This document shows, piece by piece, positions 12,263 to 24,544 of a stretch of DNA of 64,000 bases. The notes beneath the pieces are model-generated. The model worked only from the letters and a program-made list of their open reading frames with translations. It had not been told where the DNA came from and did not search any database. The first letter of the stretch is position 1; the number at the start of each line of letters is the position of its first letter. This stretch comes from Climacium dendroides (Eukaryota > Streptophyta > Bryopsida > Hypnales > Climaciaceae), in assembly GCA_950106755.1 (NCBI GenBank), contig OX467092.1:8370001-8434000 (forward strand), written 5' to 3'. The position numbers and the translations under genes were made by a program.

Positions 12263-12473
12263 TAATGACTGGGGTTTTTTAAACACTAGTGAATGAAAAA
12301 ATTTAAGGTCTTTTGAAAAAAAAGTCTGCATGTGTGCTCCTTTTACAACCAATACAGAAATGACTTGAATACCCCTTCCAAAATTATTGCAAAAGATTTA
12401 CAACCAATGGGAAAATGACATGTGTACCTTTTTTTGTTATTCATGTGTGGTTCACACAAAATGTATTGTTTTG

Positions 12474-12668
12474 TTACTATGCACTTAGAGTAGGTAGTAA
12501 CTCCCTAATCATACTATTATATTAGGAATAGGCTTGACCCTTAAAGGACCAAATGGCCTTTTTTGGCCTTTTTTTACTATATACTTAGAGTAGGTAGTAA
12601 CTCTCTAATTGCACTATTATATTAGGAATAGGCTTAACCCCTAAAGGACCAAATGGCCTTTTTTGGCA
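12474..12668. repeat. Tandem duplication, 100-bp unit, two copies
   Basis: Units 12474-12573 and 12574-12668 share 'cttagagtaggtagtaact' and 'tattatattaggaataggct' and end with 'ccaaatggccttttttgg'. Each contains a family-A-like terminus (acccytaaaggacc). The second unit leads directly into the inverted family A copy that follows. Confidence 0.75.
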
Positions 12669-13336
12669 ACATAGAGATTTTGGGCAGCTCACTACAAATG
12701 GAATTATTATGTCTTTTCTTTGAAATTTTCACACAACATGTGCCTGAGGAATAGCTTTAAGGCCCAACAATTTTCATAACTTTTGATTACATGGTTAAAA
12801 AGTCATTGTACAATATGTAGTTTTCTTTGTTCGGTGGGCAATCTGGGCAAGAAAAAAACTTCTTTAAAAATCATTTTAAAAATAAATAAAAATTTGAAGT
12901 TGATTTTTTAGATTTATTTATACATGGATATCTTTGAATCATTCCATTTTGATTAATGAGATGAAAGTTACAAGGAGTTTTAGTTGTGGGTAGTTTGAAG
13001 GTAGTTTATGGAATCTCTACTCTAAAATAAACTTTGAAATCCTTTATTTAATTTAATTTTCAATATTTTTGAAAAAAAAAATAGAAATATTAGGTGTAGA
13101 TTGTTTATTACAACATTGCAACCATTGGGATTGGCATTTTTCAATTCCACAAAAAAGTTGTTAACAATTTAGTATTTTGAATCATTGTCTACTTCGAAGT
13201 AGAGTACTATAAGATCCTATGGTTAGATGTGTCAAAAAATGTTTTTTGTCAAAAATTTGGTACTTATATTAGAGAAGGAGTTTTGGAGCATTTTTTTGGT
13301 AAAAACATAGTAAAAAACCTTTAGGGATTAACCTTG
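12637..13336 (-). repeat. Family A element, inverted copy
   Basis: The copy starts 'ttaacccctaaaggacc' and ends 'acctttagggattaa', so the inverted termini of family A are recognisable on both sides. The interior follows the complete copy in reverse order ('gggcaatctgggcaag', 'gatgaaagttac', 'ataagatcctatggttag'). It is about 700 bp long and shortened relative to the 928-bp core of the complete copy. Confidence 0.6.
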
Positions 13337-13779
13337 GGCTTTGGCACTACAAGATTAGCCATGCTGGCTATAAGTAGAAAGACTCGACTTAACACTAGTA
13401 TTTTTGTAGAAATCATCACCAAGGCCAATTTAGATATGAAAGGTCCTACATCCAAGGCCAACTTAGACGCGAAAAGCCTAACCAAAGTAGATGTCATTTT
13501 TTATATCAATTCAAAACTTCGAGGTCAATTTGTCAACCATTAGATTTTTATGTCGAAATTCTAAAATATAAAAATAAATTGCCGTGATCATAAAGGATTC
13601 AAAGTATTAGGGTTGTTAATGTCATGTCACATTTGAACATCAGGATGTTCATCAGAACGTCCGTATTCAACCTTAGCATCTATCAAGATCATAATTTTTT
13701 TTTCTAAATACTCTAGATGGTCAATCTGTCTATGCCATCTGTCTATACCATTTACTAACAAAAATGATTAATTCTGGCA

Positions 13780-14100
13780 GGCATCCTGATGGGTTAATCC
13801 TTAACCCATAAATGATGTAGAAGACGTTTCTAGTTGATGAATGACAAAGAATCTCTCCATGTAGGATAGAAGTACAACTATTCATCTTCCAAATTTTGTG
13901 TGAAAAAGAAAGGTCTTCTACAATAGTTTATCTTCCAATGAGTGTCCTTTTATATTTTTTAAAGCCAACAATTCACATGGTACCTTGACCAAGATAGTCA
14001 TCAAATAGTTGCTTTGATTATTAGACCAATAGATGCATGCTTTGTTTCTACAATGAACAATGGAGCCATCCAACATCCTTAAAGGGTTAATTCTACCTCA
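13780..14100. repeat. Dispersed repeat (family E), copy 1
   Basis: This segment aligns with 20340-20540, 20575-20812, 55225-55387 and 58808-59040. The shared core contains 'caactattcatct', 'aaaggtcttctac' and 'cttccaatgagt'. It is non-coding and no terminal repeats could be fixed. Confidence 0.5.
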
Positions 14101-14990
14101 ATTACCATCAAAATCACCATACCCTACGCAAAGGTGAGATTTGGTAGAAGTTAAGTCATTTTTTAAATGTGACACTGAGGTGGCATGGACCCCTATGTAT
14201 CTGACGTGGAAAGTCTATAGGTGCCAAATCAGACCTTCACGTACAGTTGACCCACGTTGTACCAGTGGGAAGGAAGATGCCGCTCATGGTTTCATGGTTT
14301 TAGGGTTGAGGTAGGCGTCGCCAAGCATGATTGCACCCACCTTTGGTCACAGGGGTCAAGATCCTCTGGATTTCAGCCAAGCCTTCTTCTTGTCAAGAAT
14401 CTTGACGCAGCCAGTGGACCCATTTCGGAAGCGAAAAAATCCCCGCATGTGGGACGAACCTTCCAACGACGAAAATCCAGGCATTTCCAGCAGCAACCCG
14501 TAGAATTGTGAAAACCCTTTACCATCGAAAAGCCATCCCTGTCTGGAGACGGTCAGCCCTCCGGGCTGTGGCCCTCCAATTCGCCGCCTTCGGTCCATGA
14601 ACTAGTCAAAGCAAACACCTCAACTGAATCTGGACCCCCCAAATCCGGACAAAGAAAATTTCTATTTCAAGTAAAATTACAAGGAATAGTCGAAGATTAT
14701 CAATGAAAAAACGATTCCCAATGGAAAACTAATGGATACAAGCTGGTTGCGCTCAAATTTCTACCCTAAACACTGATCTGGACCACGACCACAGATTAGC
14801 CAGCGTACTGTACCCACCCAGCTTCCTCGTCTGTCCTTTCAGAGGAAGACATTGAAGTAGGAATTTAGAACACGTAAACAAAACCCAAAAGTGTGGTGCG
14901 CACACGCAAAACTCTCGGCGGCCTAGCCACACACAGACGCTGCTTTTGAATCAACTAGAAGTGGAAACAACCAAGTACTACCAGTGATCC
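14101..14990. other. Intergenic, less AT-rich, no gene recognised
   Basis: Base composition rises to roughly half GC at 14,240-14,620. Overlapping 80-codon frames occur on both strands there, and neither contains a known domain. It could be downstream flank of the F-box gene or remnant coding DNA. Confidence 0.35.
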
Positions 14991-15710
14991 GTTCCATTAC
15001 CACCTCTTGATACCGTGTGGAAAGAGAAAACGTCAACTACAAAACTCTTAAATATCTGTTCGTACGCTAGTCTCTCAAAAATCCCATGAAGCTCCTCAGA
15101 ACACTCATCCTTCCGTTCACACATCAAATTGGAGCACAGAACTAAAAAGCCTCCTATGACTAAACCTCACCCCGATGCATTGTAATCCAATGAGTAACAT
15201 ACATGACGTATCTTCAGAAACACGAAGCTACAAGTGCACACAAAACTGCGCAATTCGTGGAGACAACTCGGTACCATTTATAACTTCTGAAACCCTGTAA
15301 AAAAAATAGAGGAAACGTGGACTACACACCTCTCAATATCTGATCATAAGGAAATCCCTAATTCCAGGAAACTAACGGTAATCAAAACACTCGTCCTTCC
15401 GTGAAGAAAAAACGTAAATTTCACGGATCAGCTGTGACATCAAAAATGTAACACGAAACAAAACAGCCTCCAATGACTAAACCTCACACTAATGCTTTGT
15501 GGTCCCATGAGTACTTGACAGCACTTCAAACATGAATCTAATAGGACAAGTGAGCAATTTGTTGAAACAACTGAGTAACAGTCCGTTCCATTTATAACCC
15601 TACGAAACCCTGAGAATAGAGGAAACGTGAACTACAACCTCTCCATATCTGTGGATCCCTAAATCCAGTGAACTACTCGTCCTTCCGTAAAGCCTAGCAT
15701 GAACTTTCAT
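14991..15710. repeat. Tandem array, about 300-bp unit, 2.5 copies
   Basis: Units start at 14991, 15271 and 15585 with 'gtwccatttataac' or a close variant. They share 'agaggaaacgtg.actaca', 'cctctcaatatctg', 'actcgtccttccgt' and 'cctccaatgactaaacctca'. The units are diverged and the third is truncated. The array lies about 400 bp beyond the stop codon of the minus-strand F-box gene, so part of it may be in its 3' UTR. Confidence 0.7.
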
Positions 15711-16088
15711 GTAAACATCAAAGCCAAGGAACCCCACTGACCCTCGAATGAGGATTACCATCAATAATTTGAAATGTGGACCAAGGTGTGCCATTGAAAT
15801 ACCTTCAAACCGGACGTCATATGTCTCGTAGACCACGTCAAGCAGGCACTGACGATATATACATATATATTGAGACACTGCACCATTGGAGTTCTGTCTA
15901 GAGATCATCCTCACCAGCATACCAACTAACCCCTAAGGGAAAATGACCCCTGTCCTGTATGGTCGTATTCAGGGAATACATAAGCTTCCGATCCTGGAAA
16001 AAAAACGGCATATCCCTGTGTCGACCCTATTCACCAAAAAATCACCTTAATTGTGTGCGCTTTTCTCTACTCTTTTTCCATTGCTATT

Positions 16089-18287
16089 CTACACTCTTGC
16101 CGCGGAATTCGGCTGGAAGTGCGCCTCCGAGATCACATTCTGTGTTGCATAGTACATGTGCAAGGCTTTGTTGCGACAAGGTATGAGCAACGTCGACGGC
16201 ACAAAGTTATCCAACCCTTGGAACGGACAAGGCGGCAGCTTGAGCTCCTCCGACAAATCATCGGCCAACACTTGGAAGCTTTTGTCATAAAGCAGCAACC
16301 CCAGCTCATCCCTCACCGAGACGCATCGATAGCGAGGGAACTTGGATCCCCACTTTGCGAAGAAGCTCTCAAACAGCACCGCATCCTCGATCTTCTGCTC
16401 TTTCGAAGGGTTCAACCTGCAGAAGGAAACTCCCTTGGTACCCTTGCAATCATCTTCCCGAACCACCATGTAAACAGTCCCTTTGCATTCCACCACCTGC
16501 ACCTCAATCTTGCTTCCGGGACAACGAGGCTCACAGCGGTACAACAGCTTCTCCCGGAACACGCCTTCGTAGATGTCGTAGACCACTAAGCCCATCACGG
16601 AGCTCCGCAAGATGCCTTCTTTCGCCACGAAGTAGAAGAAGTTGTCGCAGCAGGCGCCCACCTGGGGGTAGTAGCTAAGCTTGTACTTCCGCTCGATGAC
16701 GGACAAGTTGTTGTCGACGGTCCAGGATTGGGTGAGAGAGTCGTAAATCTCCATGTGTGCGCAGGCTTGGTGGCAGGTACGTTTGGTTAGGACGAGGAGC
16801 TTGTACGAGCTGGAGAAGCGGTTGAATATAATGTGGGTTAAGATCCAGGTATTCTGGATCATCGAGTTGCCAATATGCATGGCAGGGAGCTCTCTGCAGC
16901 TCGCGAGGACGGGGTTGTACACAAACAGACTGGCAACGCCTTGGTCGTTCACGTCACGGAAACATAATAAGCCTCCATCGCCTGCACCAGATCAGATCCT
17001 TGATTATCAGCACAAATGGGAAACATTTGGTAGTATGTGGAAAAGGTTCGAAAATGGGATACGTGTGAGGTGGGGGTCAGAGGCAATGGGATATATGCTA
17101 GACAATTGGAAAGCTTCAGAATGAGATACATGTTTGAGAGCGCAAATGGAATACATGCTAGTCAGGAAGAAGGTTCGAAATGGGATACGACGTCAACGAA
17201 AAAGCTTCTAATGGGATAAATGTGGGTTAGTGTAAATGGGCTACATGCTACTCAAAATGGAAAACCTTCAAAATGGGATACTCGGAAGTTGGTGGAAATG
17301 GGATACATGCTAGTCAATGAAGAAGCTTCAAAATGGGATCAGTCGAAATATGATACATGCTAGACAACATCAAAAAAGGCTTCAAAATGGGATACATACT
17401 CCTCAGTGGAAATGGGATACATGCTGGTCAATTTAAAACCTTCACAATGAGATGCACGCTAGACAGTGAAAAAGCTTCACACAGAACGAACTACACCAGA
17501 GAACGACGAAGTGAGGGCAGGGTCGAACAAAACAACACACAAAGATGTCGAACATGATACACAACATAAGAAAAACTAAAAAAAGAACAAGAGCAACAAT
17601 TCAGACACAGGCTAAAGAGCGTGGCAAATTACAGGGAAAAAAACAAGGGCATTCTACCCCAAAAAATGGCCATGCGATGCAATCTTTCTCACCAGCGATG
17701 CAATCTTTCGCTCTCGGGTCGAGCCCCCTCAATGGCGGCATCCTCAGCCACCGATTCGTCCCCGCATCATACGCCGTACACAAATTCTCCCCCTTAATCG
17801 AAGCAAATATCAGCAAGTACTGGGACTTGCAACAAAGCTCCTCCCACGCTTTCACGCACGCCCTCGCCTCCTGGAACTTCTGGGAGAATACGAAGTCCTT
17901 GAGCCGCTTGTTCACCGCTCGGCACCGGAACAAGCCCGGAAACGGCATGTAGGCCGCCACTCGCTCCAGGAGGTCGTCCGGGAGGAAGCGCCACAGAGAA
18001 GGGTCGAGAAAGGCTGCCATGGTGGTACAAGGTCTCCGGAGCTTCTTCGGGGGCTCCGAAGGGGACACCATCCAAGTGTTGCTCGTGCTGGGGAGCTTGT
18101 CCTCCACCGTTGCCTTGCTTGGCGACGGTGGGGATGCGGAATTGAAGCCGTGGCTACGGAATCGGCTAGTGCAGGGTTGGTAGTGGCGCACCTGGTGACT
18201 CATCCCGGAGGACGCGTCGGGAGAGATGTGGAGGAGCCAGGAGAACGGAGGGAGAGAAGGGCGAAGCTCGAGAGCTGTCTCCTGCAA
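16089..18287 (-). CDS. F-box protein, plant F-box/kelch type
   Basis: There are two exons, 18287-17693 and 16981-16089. The 711-bp intron has the donor GCTG|GTGAGAAA and the acceptor tgcag|GC, and joins A-G-DGGLLCF in frame (1488 nt, 495 residues). An F-box lies at about residues 96-140 (LWRFLPDDLLERVAAYMPFP...), followed by a C-terminal substrate-side domain. That domain has motifs typical of plant F-box/kelch-like proteins (NRWLRMPPL, LFVYNP, YDSLTQSWTV), though full kelch signatures are weak. F-box proteins bind SKP1 and give substrate specificity to SCF ubiquitin ligases; the target here cannot be inferred. The first ATG is used, but Met90 (18020) sits in a much better context (ACCATGG) just before the F-box and may be the true start. 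The 5' extension is Ser/Pro-rich. Confidence 0.85.
17040..17480. repeat. Intronic minisatellite, about 60-bp unit, 7-8 copies
   Basis: Repeated units carry two related half-motifs, 'aagcttcaaaatgggata' and 'gtggaaatgggatacatgct', followed by 'agtcaatga'. Unit length varies from about 33 to 67 bp through loss of half-units. The array fills most of the single intron of the F-box gene and lies between its donor (17692) and acceptor (16982) without disturbing either. Confidence 0.85.
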
Positions 18288-18545
18288 CTCTCTTGCATGT
18301 CAAAGCGGAACGCGCGGGATGTAAAGGTCTGGAAACAAACGAGGGAAACAAAGCCCTTGCTGCAACTCGGGATACAAGCCCCTCTCAACAAACTCGGGCT
18401 ACAAAATCCTTTGGACAAACTTGTTCGCCATTCTTAAAACCCAAACACACACATGTGCACTACGAGATGATTCCAGAGCCCATCAAGGAAGAGCTCACGA
18501 TGAAGAACAAAATGGTGGAGACCATCGGATAGGCAAACAATCAAA

Positions 18546-18588
18546 CCTCTCTCTCTCTCGCACACACACACTCACTCGCTCGCTCTCA
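18546..18588. promoter_or_regulatory. CT/CA-rich tract upstream of the F-box gene
   Basis: This run of (CT)n, (CA)n and (CTCG)n lies about 260 bp upstream of the first ATG of the minus-strand F-box gene. On the coding strand it reads GA-rich. Such tracts are common in plant core promoters and 5' leaders; a role here is inferred from position only. Confidence 0.3.
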
Positions 18589-18599
18589 ATTCTTCGCGC

Positions 18600-20335
18600 T
18601 CAGATAAATGAGCACCTTTTCACCCACCAATCAAAACCTCAACACAGAAAAGTAGAAGGAAAATATCTTAACAGCACCTCACCCCGCAAAAAAACTAAAG
18701 AAAAACGGGAGAACGCGATGTGACTAGCCACTATTGCAAACGAGTTTCAGTGAAGGCAAGGACTTCCTCCTTCGACTGGTAGTAGTAGTAAGCAGCACAT
18801 GGACCATTTGGGCGACCTAATCATCTCCACTCAACCATACTACCCCCCCAATTGACTGATCATCATCGCATCGTCGTGTAGGCAACTGGGGATTCTCCAA
18901 ACGCGGACACCGCAAGGAAAGTTCCGCAGAACACACCCAGACAGGCACTTACTTTACAGTACGAAGTGGAGGTTGCGTCGGAAAACCACTACTTTTTTTC
19001 GTTCCTCAGGTTCAAGCTTCCGGCCCCCTGCCTGGGGAGAATCAAATCGCGTCTGTCTACTGTACTGTGCATTGGGCCTCAAATCCAACGCGCCCCACTA
19101 ATTTAAACTTCCCTTATTGAGCTTAGTCATCGCCTGACGGAAGCTTTGCCCACGCACTCTCAGACATCCGCTTGCGCCGCAAACGAACTCAAAATCATGC
19201 ATTCTGTGATCATCCTTTGCAGGATTTTTTCTGCGTTTTTTTGTTTTCGTTTCGTTTCGTTTCTTTTTTTCTTTTCGTTCAGCAAGTTGTAGCTTACGTC
19301 AGCTTCGGCTGTCTTAGTACGCAGTCAAGCGGTATAATTCGGCTGCCGGAGGTACAGTTCAACTACTATAACAACGGCGGAGACCGTGTGGAAGGCTGGG
19401 AACGCGGTCACCGGTCAAGTGGTGACTTCGCACCCGGTCATTTCTTTACATGGAATTACTGTGGGCGGTCTCGTAGAGAGAGAGTACCGTACGTAAGGGA
19501 GAGTTTGGGGTTTCGTTTTTTCTTGAAGAGAGTTTGGGCCTTTGGGGGGAGGTTAACTCCTAACTGCCTGAGCAACCATATATGGTCAATTTGAAATTTC
19601 AAGCTCATTTCTGGATGGGCAGTTAAATTTCTTCAACCATTTAAAAAAAAATTCACGCAGTTTTGAGGGTTAACTATTGAAAACTTTCATTTTTCACTAA
19701 AAAGAATATATATATATGATTATTGAGAGGTCTTCAAAGGCATATATGTACCATTAGTGGAGAGTAAAGCTTGCAAATTTTACTTCATTTCCAGCTTTGA
19801 ATAAAGTTTGACAATTTCACTTGATTTGAGATCTAAGAAATTGCACTTATCCATTTGCTTTGAAAATGGTCCTAATGGAAAGAGTAAAGTGCTTTTATGA
19901 TTTTCACCATTGAAAATTTAAACATGCAAGTGTTGATTTGGAGTTATTTGCAATTTCTACTTATAAAAAAATTGCATTTCAACAATTGCAAGGTGGATTG
20001 TGTAATGAGTTTGATAGCTTTTCATGTGAAATTAATTTTTTTGGATGTGCATTTTAGTATGCTAACACTATTTGTAGTTATTCATGTCACCTCCAATCCC
20101 AAAATACTTTTATATGCAAATTTTTGAAACATTGTGGGGAGGGGCAACATACTAAAAATAGAAAACACATATTTCTCTTGTTATAATCTTACAACTTCTA
20201 TGCAATCTTGCACTCAAAATTGGTAGGCTTACTAATAAACAAGCTCTAGAACACTATGTGCTTTATTGGAGATAAGTATAAACCAATGCTCTTTTTTCAT
20301 GGTCAAAATATGCTTAGAAAGGCTTAGGCATTTAG
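18600..20335. other. Upstream flank of the F-box gene, then AT-rich intergenic
   Basis: 18,600-19,560 is less AT-rich and includes a (CGTTT)n run near 19,245-19,262 and a GA-rich patch at 19,477-19,484. It probably contains the distal promoter. Beyond 19,600 the DNA is AT-rich and no gene is supported. Confidence 0.4.
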
Positions 20336-20339
20336 GGGT

Positions 20340-20540
20340 TAACCCTTAACCCTTAAACGTTGAGGCAAAAGTGCAACTATTCATCTTTGAAATTTTGCAA
20401 GAAAAAGGGAGGTCTTCTATAGTAGTCTGTCTTGCAATGAATACTTTTATAATTGTTTAAGCCAGTTCTTCACATAGTCATAAAAACTGATGATTTCCAG
20501 AGTCATCCCATTGTCCTTTAAGGGTTAAACATTGAATGAG
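20340..20540. repeat. Dispersed repeat (family E), copy 2
   Basis: It begins after 'ttaacccttaaccctta' and carries 'caactattcatctt', 'ggaggtcttctatagtag' and 'cttgcaatgaatactttta', as in the other four copies. It ends near a reversed 'cctttaagggttaa'. Flanking ACCCTTAA-type motifs on both sides may be worn inverted termini. Confidence 0.5.
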
Positions 20541-20574
20541 GATTTGCCAAACATTTGGCATCCCATGAAGGAAC

Positions 20575-20812
20575 AATGGGATGACCCTTAAAGGATATTT
20601 GGCATCCCATGAATGATACATAATCATTCCTTCTAGTAGAACAAAAATACAACCATTCATCCTCATAATTTTTCTATAAAGTGGAAAGGTCTTCTACATT
20701 AGTTTGACTTCCAATGAATGCTTTTGCAATTTTATAAGTGAAATTCATACAGTAATCAAAGGGGATGATTTCCACGGTCATCAATTTGTTCATTAAGGGT
20801 TAAGTTAGTAGT
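20575..20812. repeat. Dispersed repeat (family E), copy 3
   Basis: This copy directly follows copy 2 in the same orientation and is bounded by 'acccttaaagga' (left) and 'attaagggttaa' (right). It shares 'acaaccattcatcct', 'aaaggtcttctac' and 'cttccaatgaatgctttt'. The head-to-tail arrangement suggests a local duplication. Confidence 0.5.
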
Positions 20813-20904
20813 GTCAAATTTGAATTGTAGCATCAGATTTTGAAAGGGGCAAGTCAATTGAATCCAATCTCATGACAACATGTGTCACTTTTCAATACAA
20901 CTTA

Positions 20905-21790
20905 TTCAACCCCTAAAGTCTCAAGGTCTATTTCTTTTGGTCAAAAATCACTTAGAATTGTCATTTTTAGTGCAAAGAGCAAAAAAATTTGAATAGTATT
21001 TTATTTTTTGCATATTTAATTATAAGATCTTGTAGTAGACTAGTATGAAAATGTGTAGAAAAAATTTCAGACACTTTGGTAAAATAGATTGCGAGATAAA
21101 TGCATTCAAAGTGAAGAAATCATCTTTGGGGGCATTGTAGCAAATTAGTTTATGAAACTTTGAATGATCTTAATTTATAAACTTTTGTATTATAGATTTA
21201 GAATTAAATTGTTTTTATCAATGAAGAATTGAGTTGAGAATATAGATAAAACCAAAGTTAAAAATAACATGATTTTCACTCTTTAAAAATATGATTTTCA
21301 TTATGCTCTAAGATGGAATTAAAATGCACTAATTCCAATGGCAAGATTCAAATACTTTAACAATCAAAATTAACCATGTGGATTTTGGATTTTCTTAAAA
21401 TGTAATAACAAATCCTACAAGTCATTTTTTCAAAAAGATGCTACGATTGCTTGCTTGCAAAATAAGATGTTTCATCACTTTCACATCACAAATCCAAATG
21501 GAACAAATTAAAGCTTTCTAAATATACAAAAATGTAATTTATGAGAAAAAAACATTTTTTAATTTTAAATTTGTATGGATTTTTTTGTGCTTGTCAAATT
21601 CAATTCTAGGCTTATTGTGGTATAACATTTTCTCCTAGGCACCAATTGAAATAAAAATTATATTTTGAAAAAGCTAATAAAATTTTCTATCTTTTGTAAG
21701 AAAGCTCAAAAAGTTTTACTAAAAATTGAGGTCACAAGAACCTATCTAAAATCCATTTTATATTCTAAGGGAACATTGAGGCTTTAGATA
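20905..21790 (+). repeat. Family A element, nearly full length
   Basis: It starts 'caacccctaaagtctcaagg' and follows the complete copy through to 'gaggctttagatatta'. The right terminus is worn. No nested insertion is present, so it shows the uninterrupted order of the family A interior at the point where family C is inserted in the 44601 copy. Confidence 0.6.
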
Positions 21791-24238
21791 TTAGTAATGC
21801 GGAATATGTCCCTCATGTGGAGTACTGTACTCAAGTTGATCCCACTACATTAACACAAATTTGGGAATTATTTGAATTTGTAAGGCACTATAATTTGGGA
21901 GTTTTGCTAATTTTAAAAAAATGAAACATAGTACACACTATATTCATATTGTTTCAAATAGTGTGATTCTTGTTCAATTTTCATTCAATTTTGATCTATG
22001 TTCATCTAGCATTCATCTAAATTTCACTTAGAGTTAGTCCAAATATTCATACTAGTTATAGAGCATAACTCCTAAGGTAAGACAAGCATGAACTCATGTT
22101 TAGAAACATATGTGTTGTGCTTTGAATGTGAGTTGATCCAAACGCACTATAATTATTTTCCTCAGAGGAAAGAATAGAAGTTTCATCCACTACACAATGG
22201 TTCATTCAATTTGGATGTATAAAAAATTAGATATGATTTTCAAACCTTGCAACTTGAAGCAATGCATTTTGGGGAGGTGATGAATATAAGTATTTTAATT
22301 CACATTTTTATGTCATCGATATTGATGGATGTAAATAGATTTACTACATTACTGGAAATTATTTTTTGTGTTGCTTAAAAAGAATGAAAAAAATCTACTA
22401 GCTAGAAGGTGTTGAAGTTTGTGCAAAAATGGATTATTTTAGTTGTCCTAAAATGGCATAGAATAAATTTCTTAAATGGAAAAAAATAAAAGTGAAGTCC
22501 CTATAGTACAATAATTGCCTTGTATGGAGCATAGTGTGATAATACAAAGCTATAATATTCAGATTTTGATATGAAACCAAAAAAATTGAATAGTTGAAGT
22601 TTTTAATAAAGCTAATCAATGCCTAAAATGACCCACTTTGGATTAAAAAACACCATACCTAGTAACTATTATAACCTACTCCAACTAAAGTCATAATGGA
22701 ATGGGGTCTGTGCTTAGTAATTCTACTCCCTACAACTAAAGTTATTGCATGCACTTACACTACGCATAGGGCAGGGTTGGCAGAAAATAATTATTTTGAA
22801 GAATGTTGAAAAAATGAAATTGAAAAAGAAAAATTGCCAAATTCAACAAACATTAAATGATTGAGTTGTTGTAAAATAAGAATATAATTTGTCTAAAGAC
22901 CCTCTGCCATCAAATAAATTTTAGATGACAAAGTAAAGGAAAATCTATATTCACATCATGTGATACTACAAGGGGAGGAGGTCATTTTTATAATGATATC
23001 CATTGTCCTTCATGAACTCTTAAAGGATATGGGATAGTTTGAAGATTGATCTCCTACTAATCTTAACCATTTACAAATCCCATATGGATTGTTTTACCTC
23101 CTACTATCCAATTTGTATAAAGAGCTTGTTTTCCTCACATTAGTACTCATTTAAGTTTATGTCTTTACGGGTTTAGTGGTGAACAATTTAGGTTCTTTCA
23201 GTATAATAATGAATTCTTAAAAATTGAAATTCAAAATGCCATAACTACTTTGGGACCTTTAATTAAATATTTGCTGTCAATGTGTCGACACTGCCCTAGG
23301 GTTAGAGTACTCTCAAGTGTGGCGCGTATGAAGCTTCCATTAAACATTGTACTATTGTCATTTCTTGGATTCTCACAACATGCTTGAATTTTGGTCTTCT
23401 TCCATGATCTCTATTTGAGTTGCACATTAAAAAAATCCCACTCGTACTATAGTGTGTATAATTGTCCTTCCTCTAGTGGTTGTTCCACCAATGCTCACAT
23501 GGTATTCACTTAAGCCTCTAAATGCAAGACAATCTAATTTCAATAACCCAATTTCCTCAGAGGAAATTAAATAATTTTTGCATGTTTTGGAATAGAATCA
23601 ACATTTGTAACTATTTTGAAATATTGACAATTGAAAATTATGAATTTAAAAAAAAAAATAGTATTTTTTTGAATCTGTATGGGTTTGTAACATTTGATCT
23701 TTTCAAGTTGAAGTTCAAATACATGATGCACCCCAAAGAACTTTCTACATTTCATATATGCAATTTGTACATTTTGACTATTTGTATCTTATTTTTTTCA
23801 AGTTTGGTTTAGGGTGCAAGATTAGGAATGTGTGCTTGAACCTTAATATCTTGATAGTAACTTAAAGCAAACTTCCATGTTGTGTTGAAATTGGGAATAA
23901 ATTCCTAACTAAAGTTGGAACCACCTTGGCCAAGTTTCATGGTGCTTTTGAACACTTCTATGCAAGTAGGAGAAAATATCATTTTAAGAGTAGCTTCACC
24001 TTGTTGTCAAACTAAAAAGCAACCCAAAAAATCAAAATCAAAAATTTAATAATAGTTTTCATGAAGTTGGAAACTTACCCCCTCAACTTCTCACAAGCTA
24101 CCCCCAAATTTCCCCGTCCATTAACTTAACTTTAATTCTCCTTTGTGCATCTGTTGCAAATTTCTATACAAATTTATTTTATTTCTTGGTAACTTTCATT
24201 CAAGGTTGGCCCAGTGATTCCAGGTGACAGAACGGGCC
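21791..24238. other. AT-rich intergenic, no gene
   Basis: No coding or RNA gene is supported. The only item noted is the unfilled paralogue at 22960-23160 of the region that carries the hairpin element at 2291-2626. Confidence 0.5.
22960..23160. repeat. Paralogue of 2200-2700 lacking the hairpin element
   Basis: The left part ('attgtccttcatgaactctt', 'aaaggatatgggata') matches about 2248-2290, and the right part ('ctcctactaatctta', 'acttgtataaa'-like) matches about 2626-2700. The two parts are contiguous at about 23041-23055, which is the empty site for the 336-bp insertion. Confidence 0.6.
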
Positions 24239-24533
24239 TAAGGTAGGGGGCTGTAAAAGCGACCCTTTAAGAGCTGATTTGCATTTTGGGGAAGCTAAAC
24301 TGCTTAAAATAATTTTCAGTAAATTTTCGTGGTAAAAAAATGGAATTGGCATCTAACCCAAGTCGTTTCATGTTTTTTGAATCTTCATGGAATTAGTTAT
24401 GAATTTTTGAAGTTGAAAACAAGGTGGTTTCTAAAAGCGACCCCTCCTGAAATGTACACTTCTGGTACATGTTAGAGGCAAAATGAACCAGATTGCTTTT
24501 AGAGACGGATTGCTTTTACAGCCCCCTACCTTA
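24239..24533. mobile_element. Family B MITE, 295 bp, perfect 22-bp inverted ends
   Basis: The left end 24239-24260 reads TAAGGTAGGGGGCTGTAAAA... and the right end 24512-24533 is its exact inverse. Two diverged copies occur at 25612-25930 and 29335-29572. The element is non-coding. The ends are consistent with insertion at TA, as in Tc1/Mariner-related MITEs, although a TTAA target cannot be excluded. Confidence 0.75.
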
Positions 24534-24544
24534 ACTGGGCGGGG

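Noticed and set aside
13344..13540. CACTACAAGATTAGCC as the end of a second CACTA element
   Set aside because: No matching inverted end or 3-bp duplication was found downstream.
17040..17480. CRISPR-like array
   Set aside because: Units are degenerate, unequal in length and lack unique spacers. They are a eukaryotic minisatellite inside an intron.
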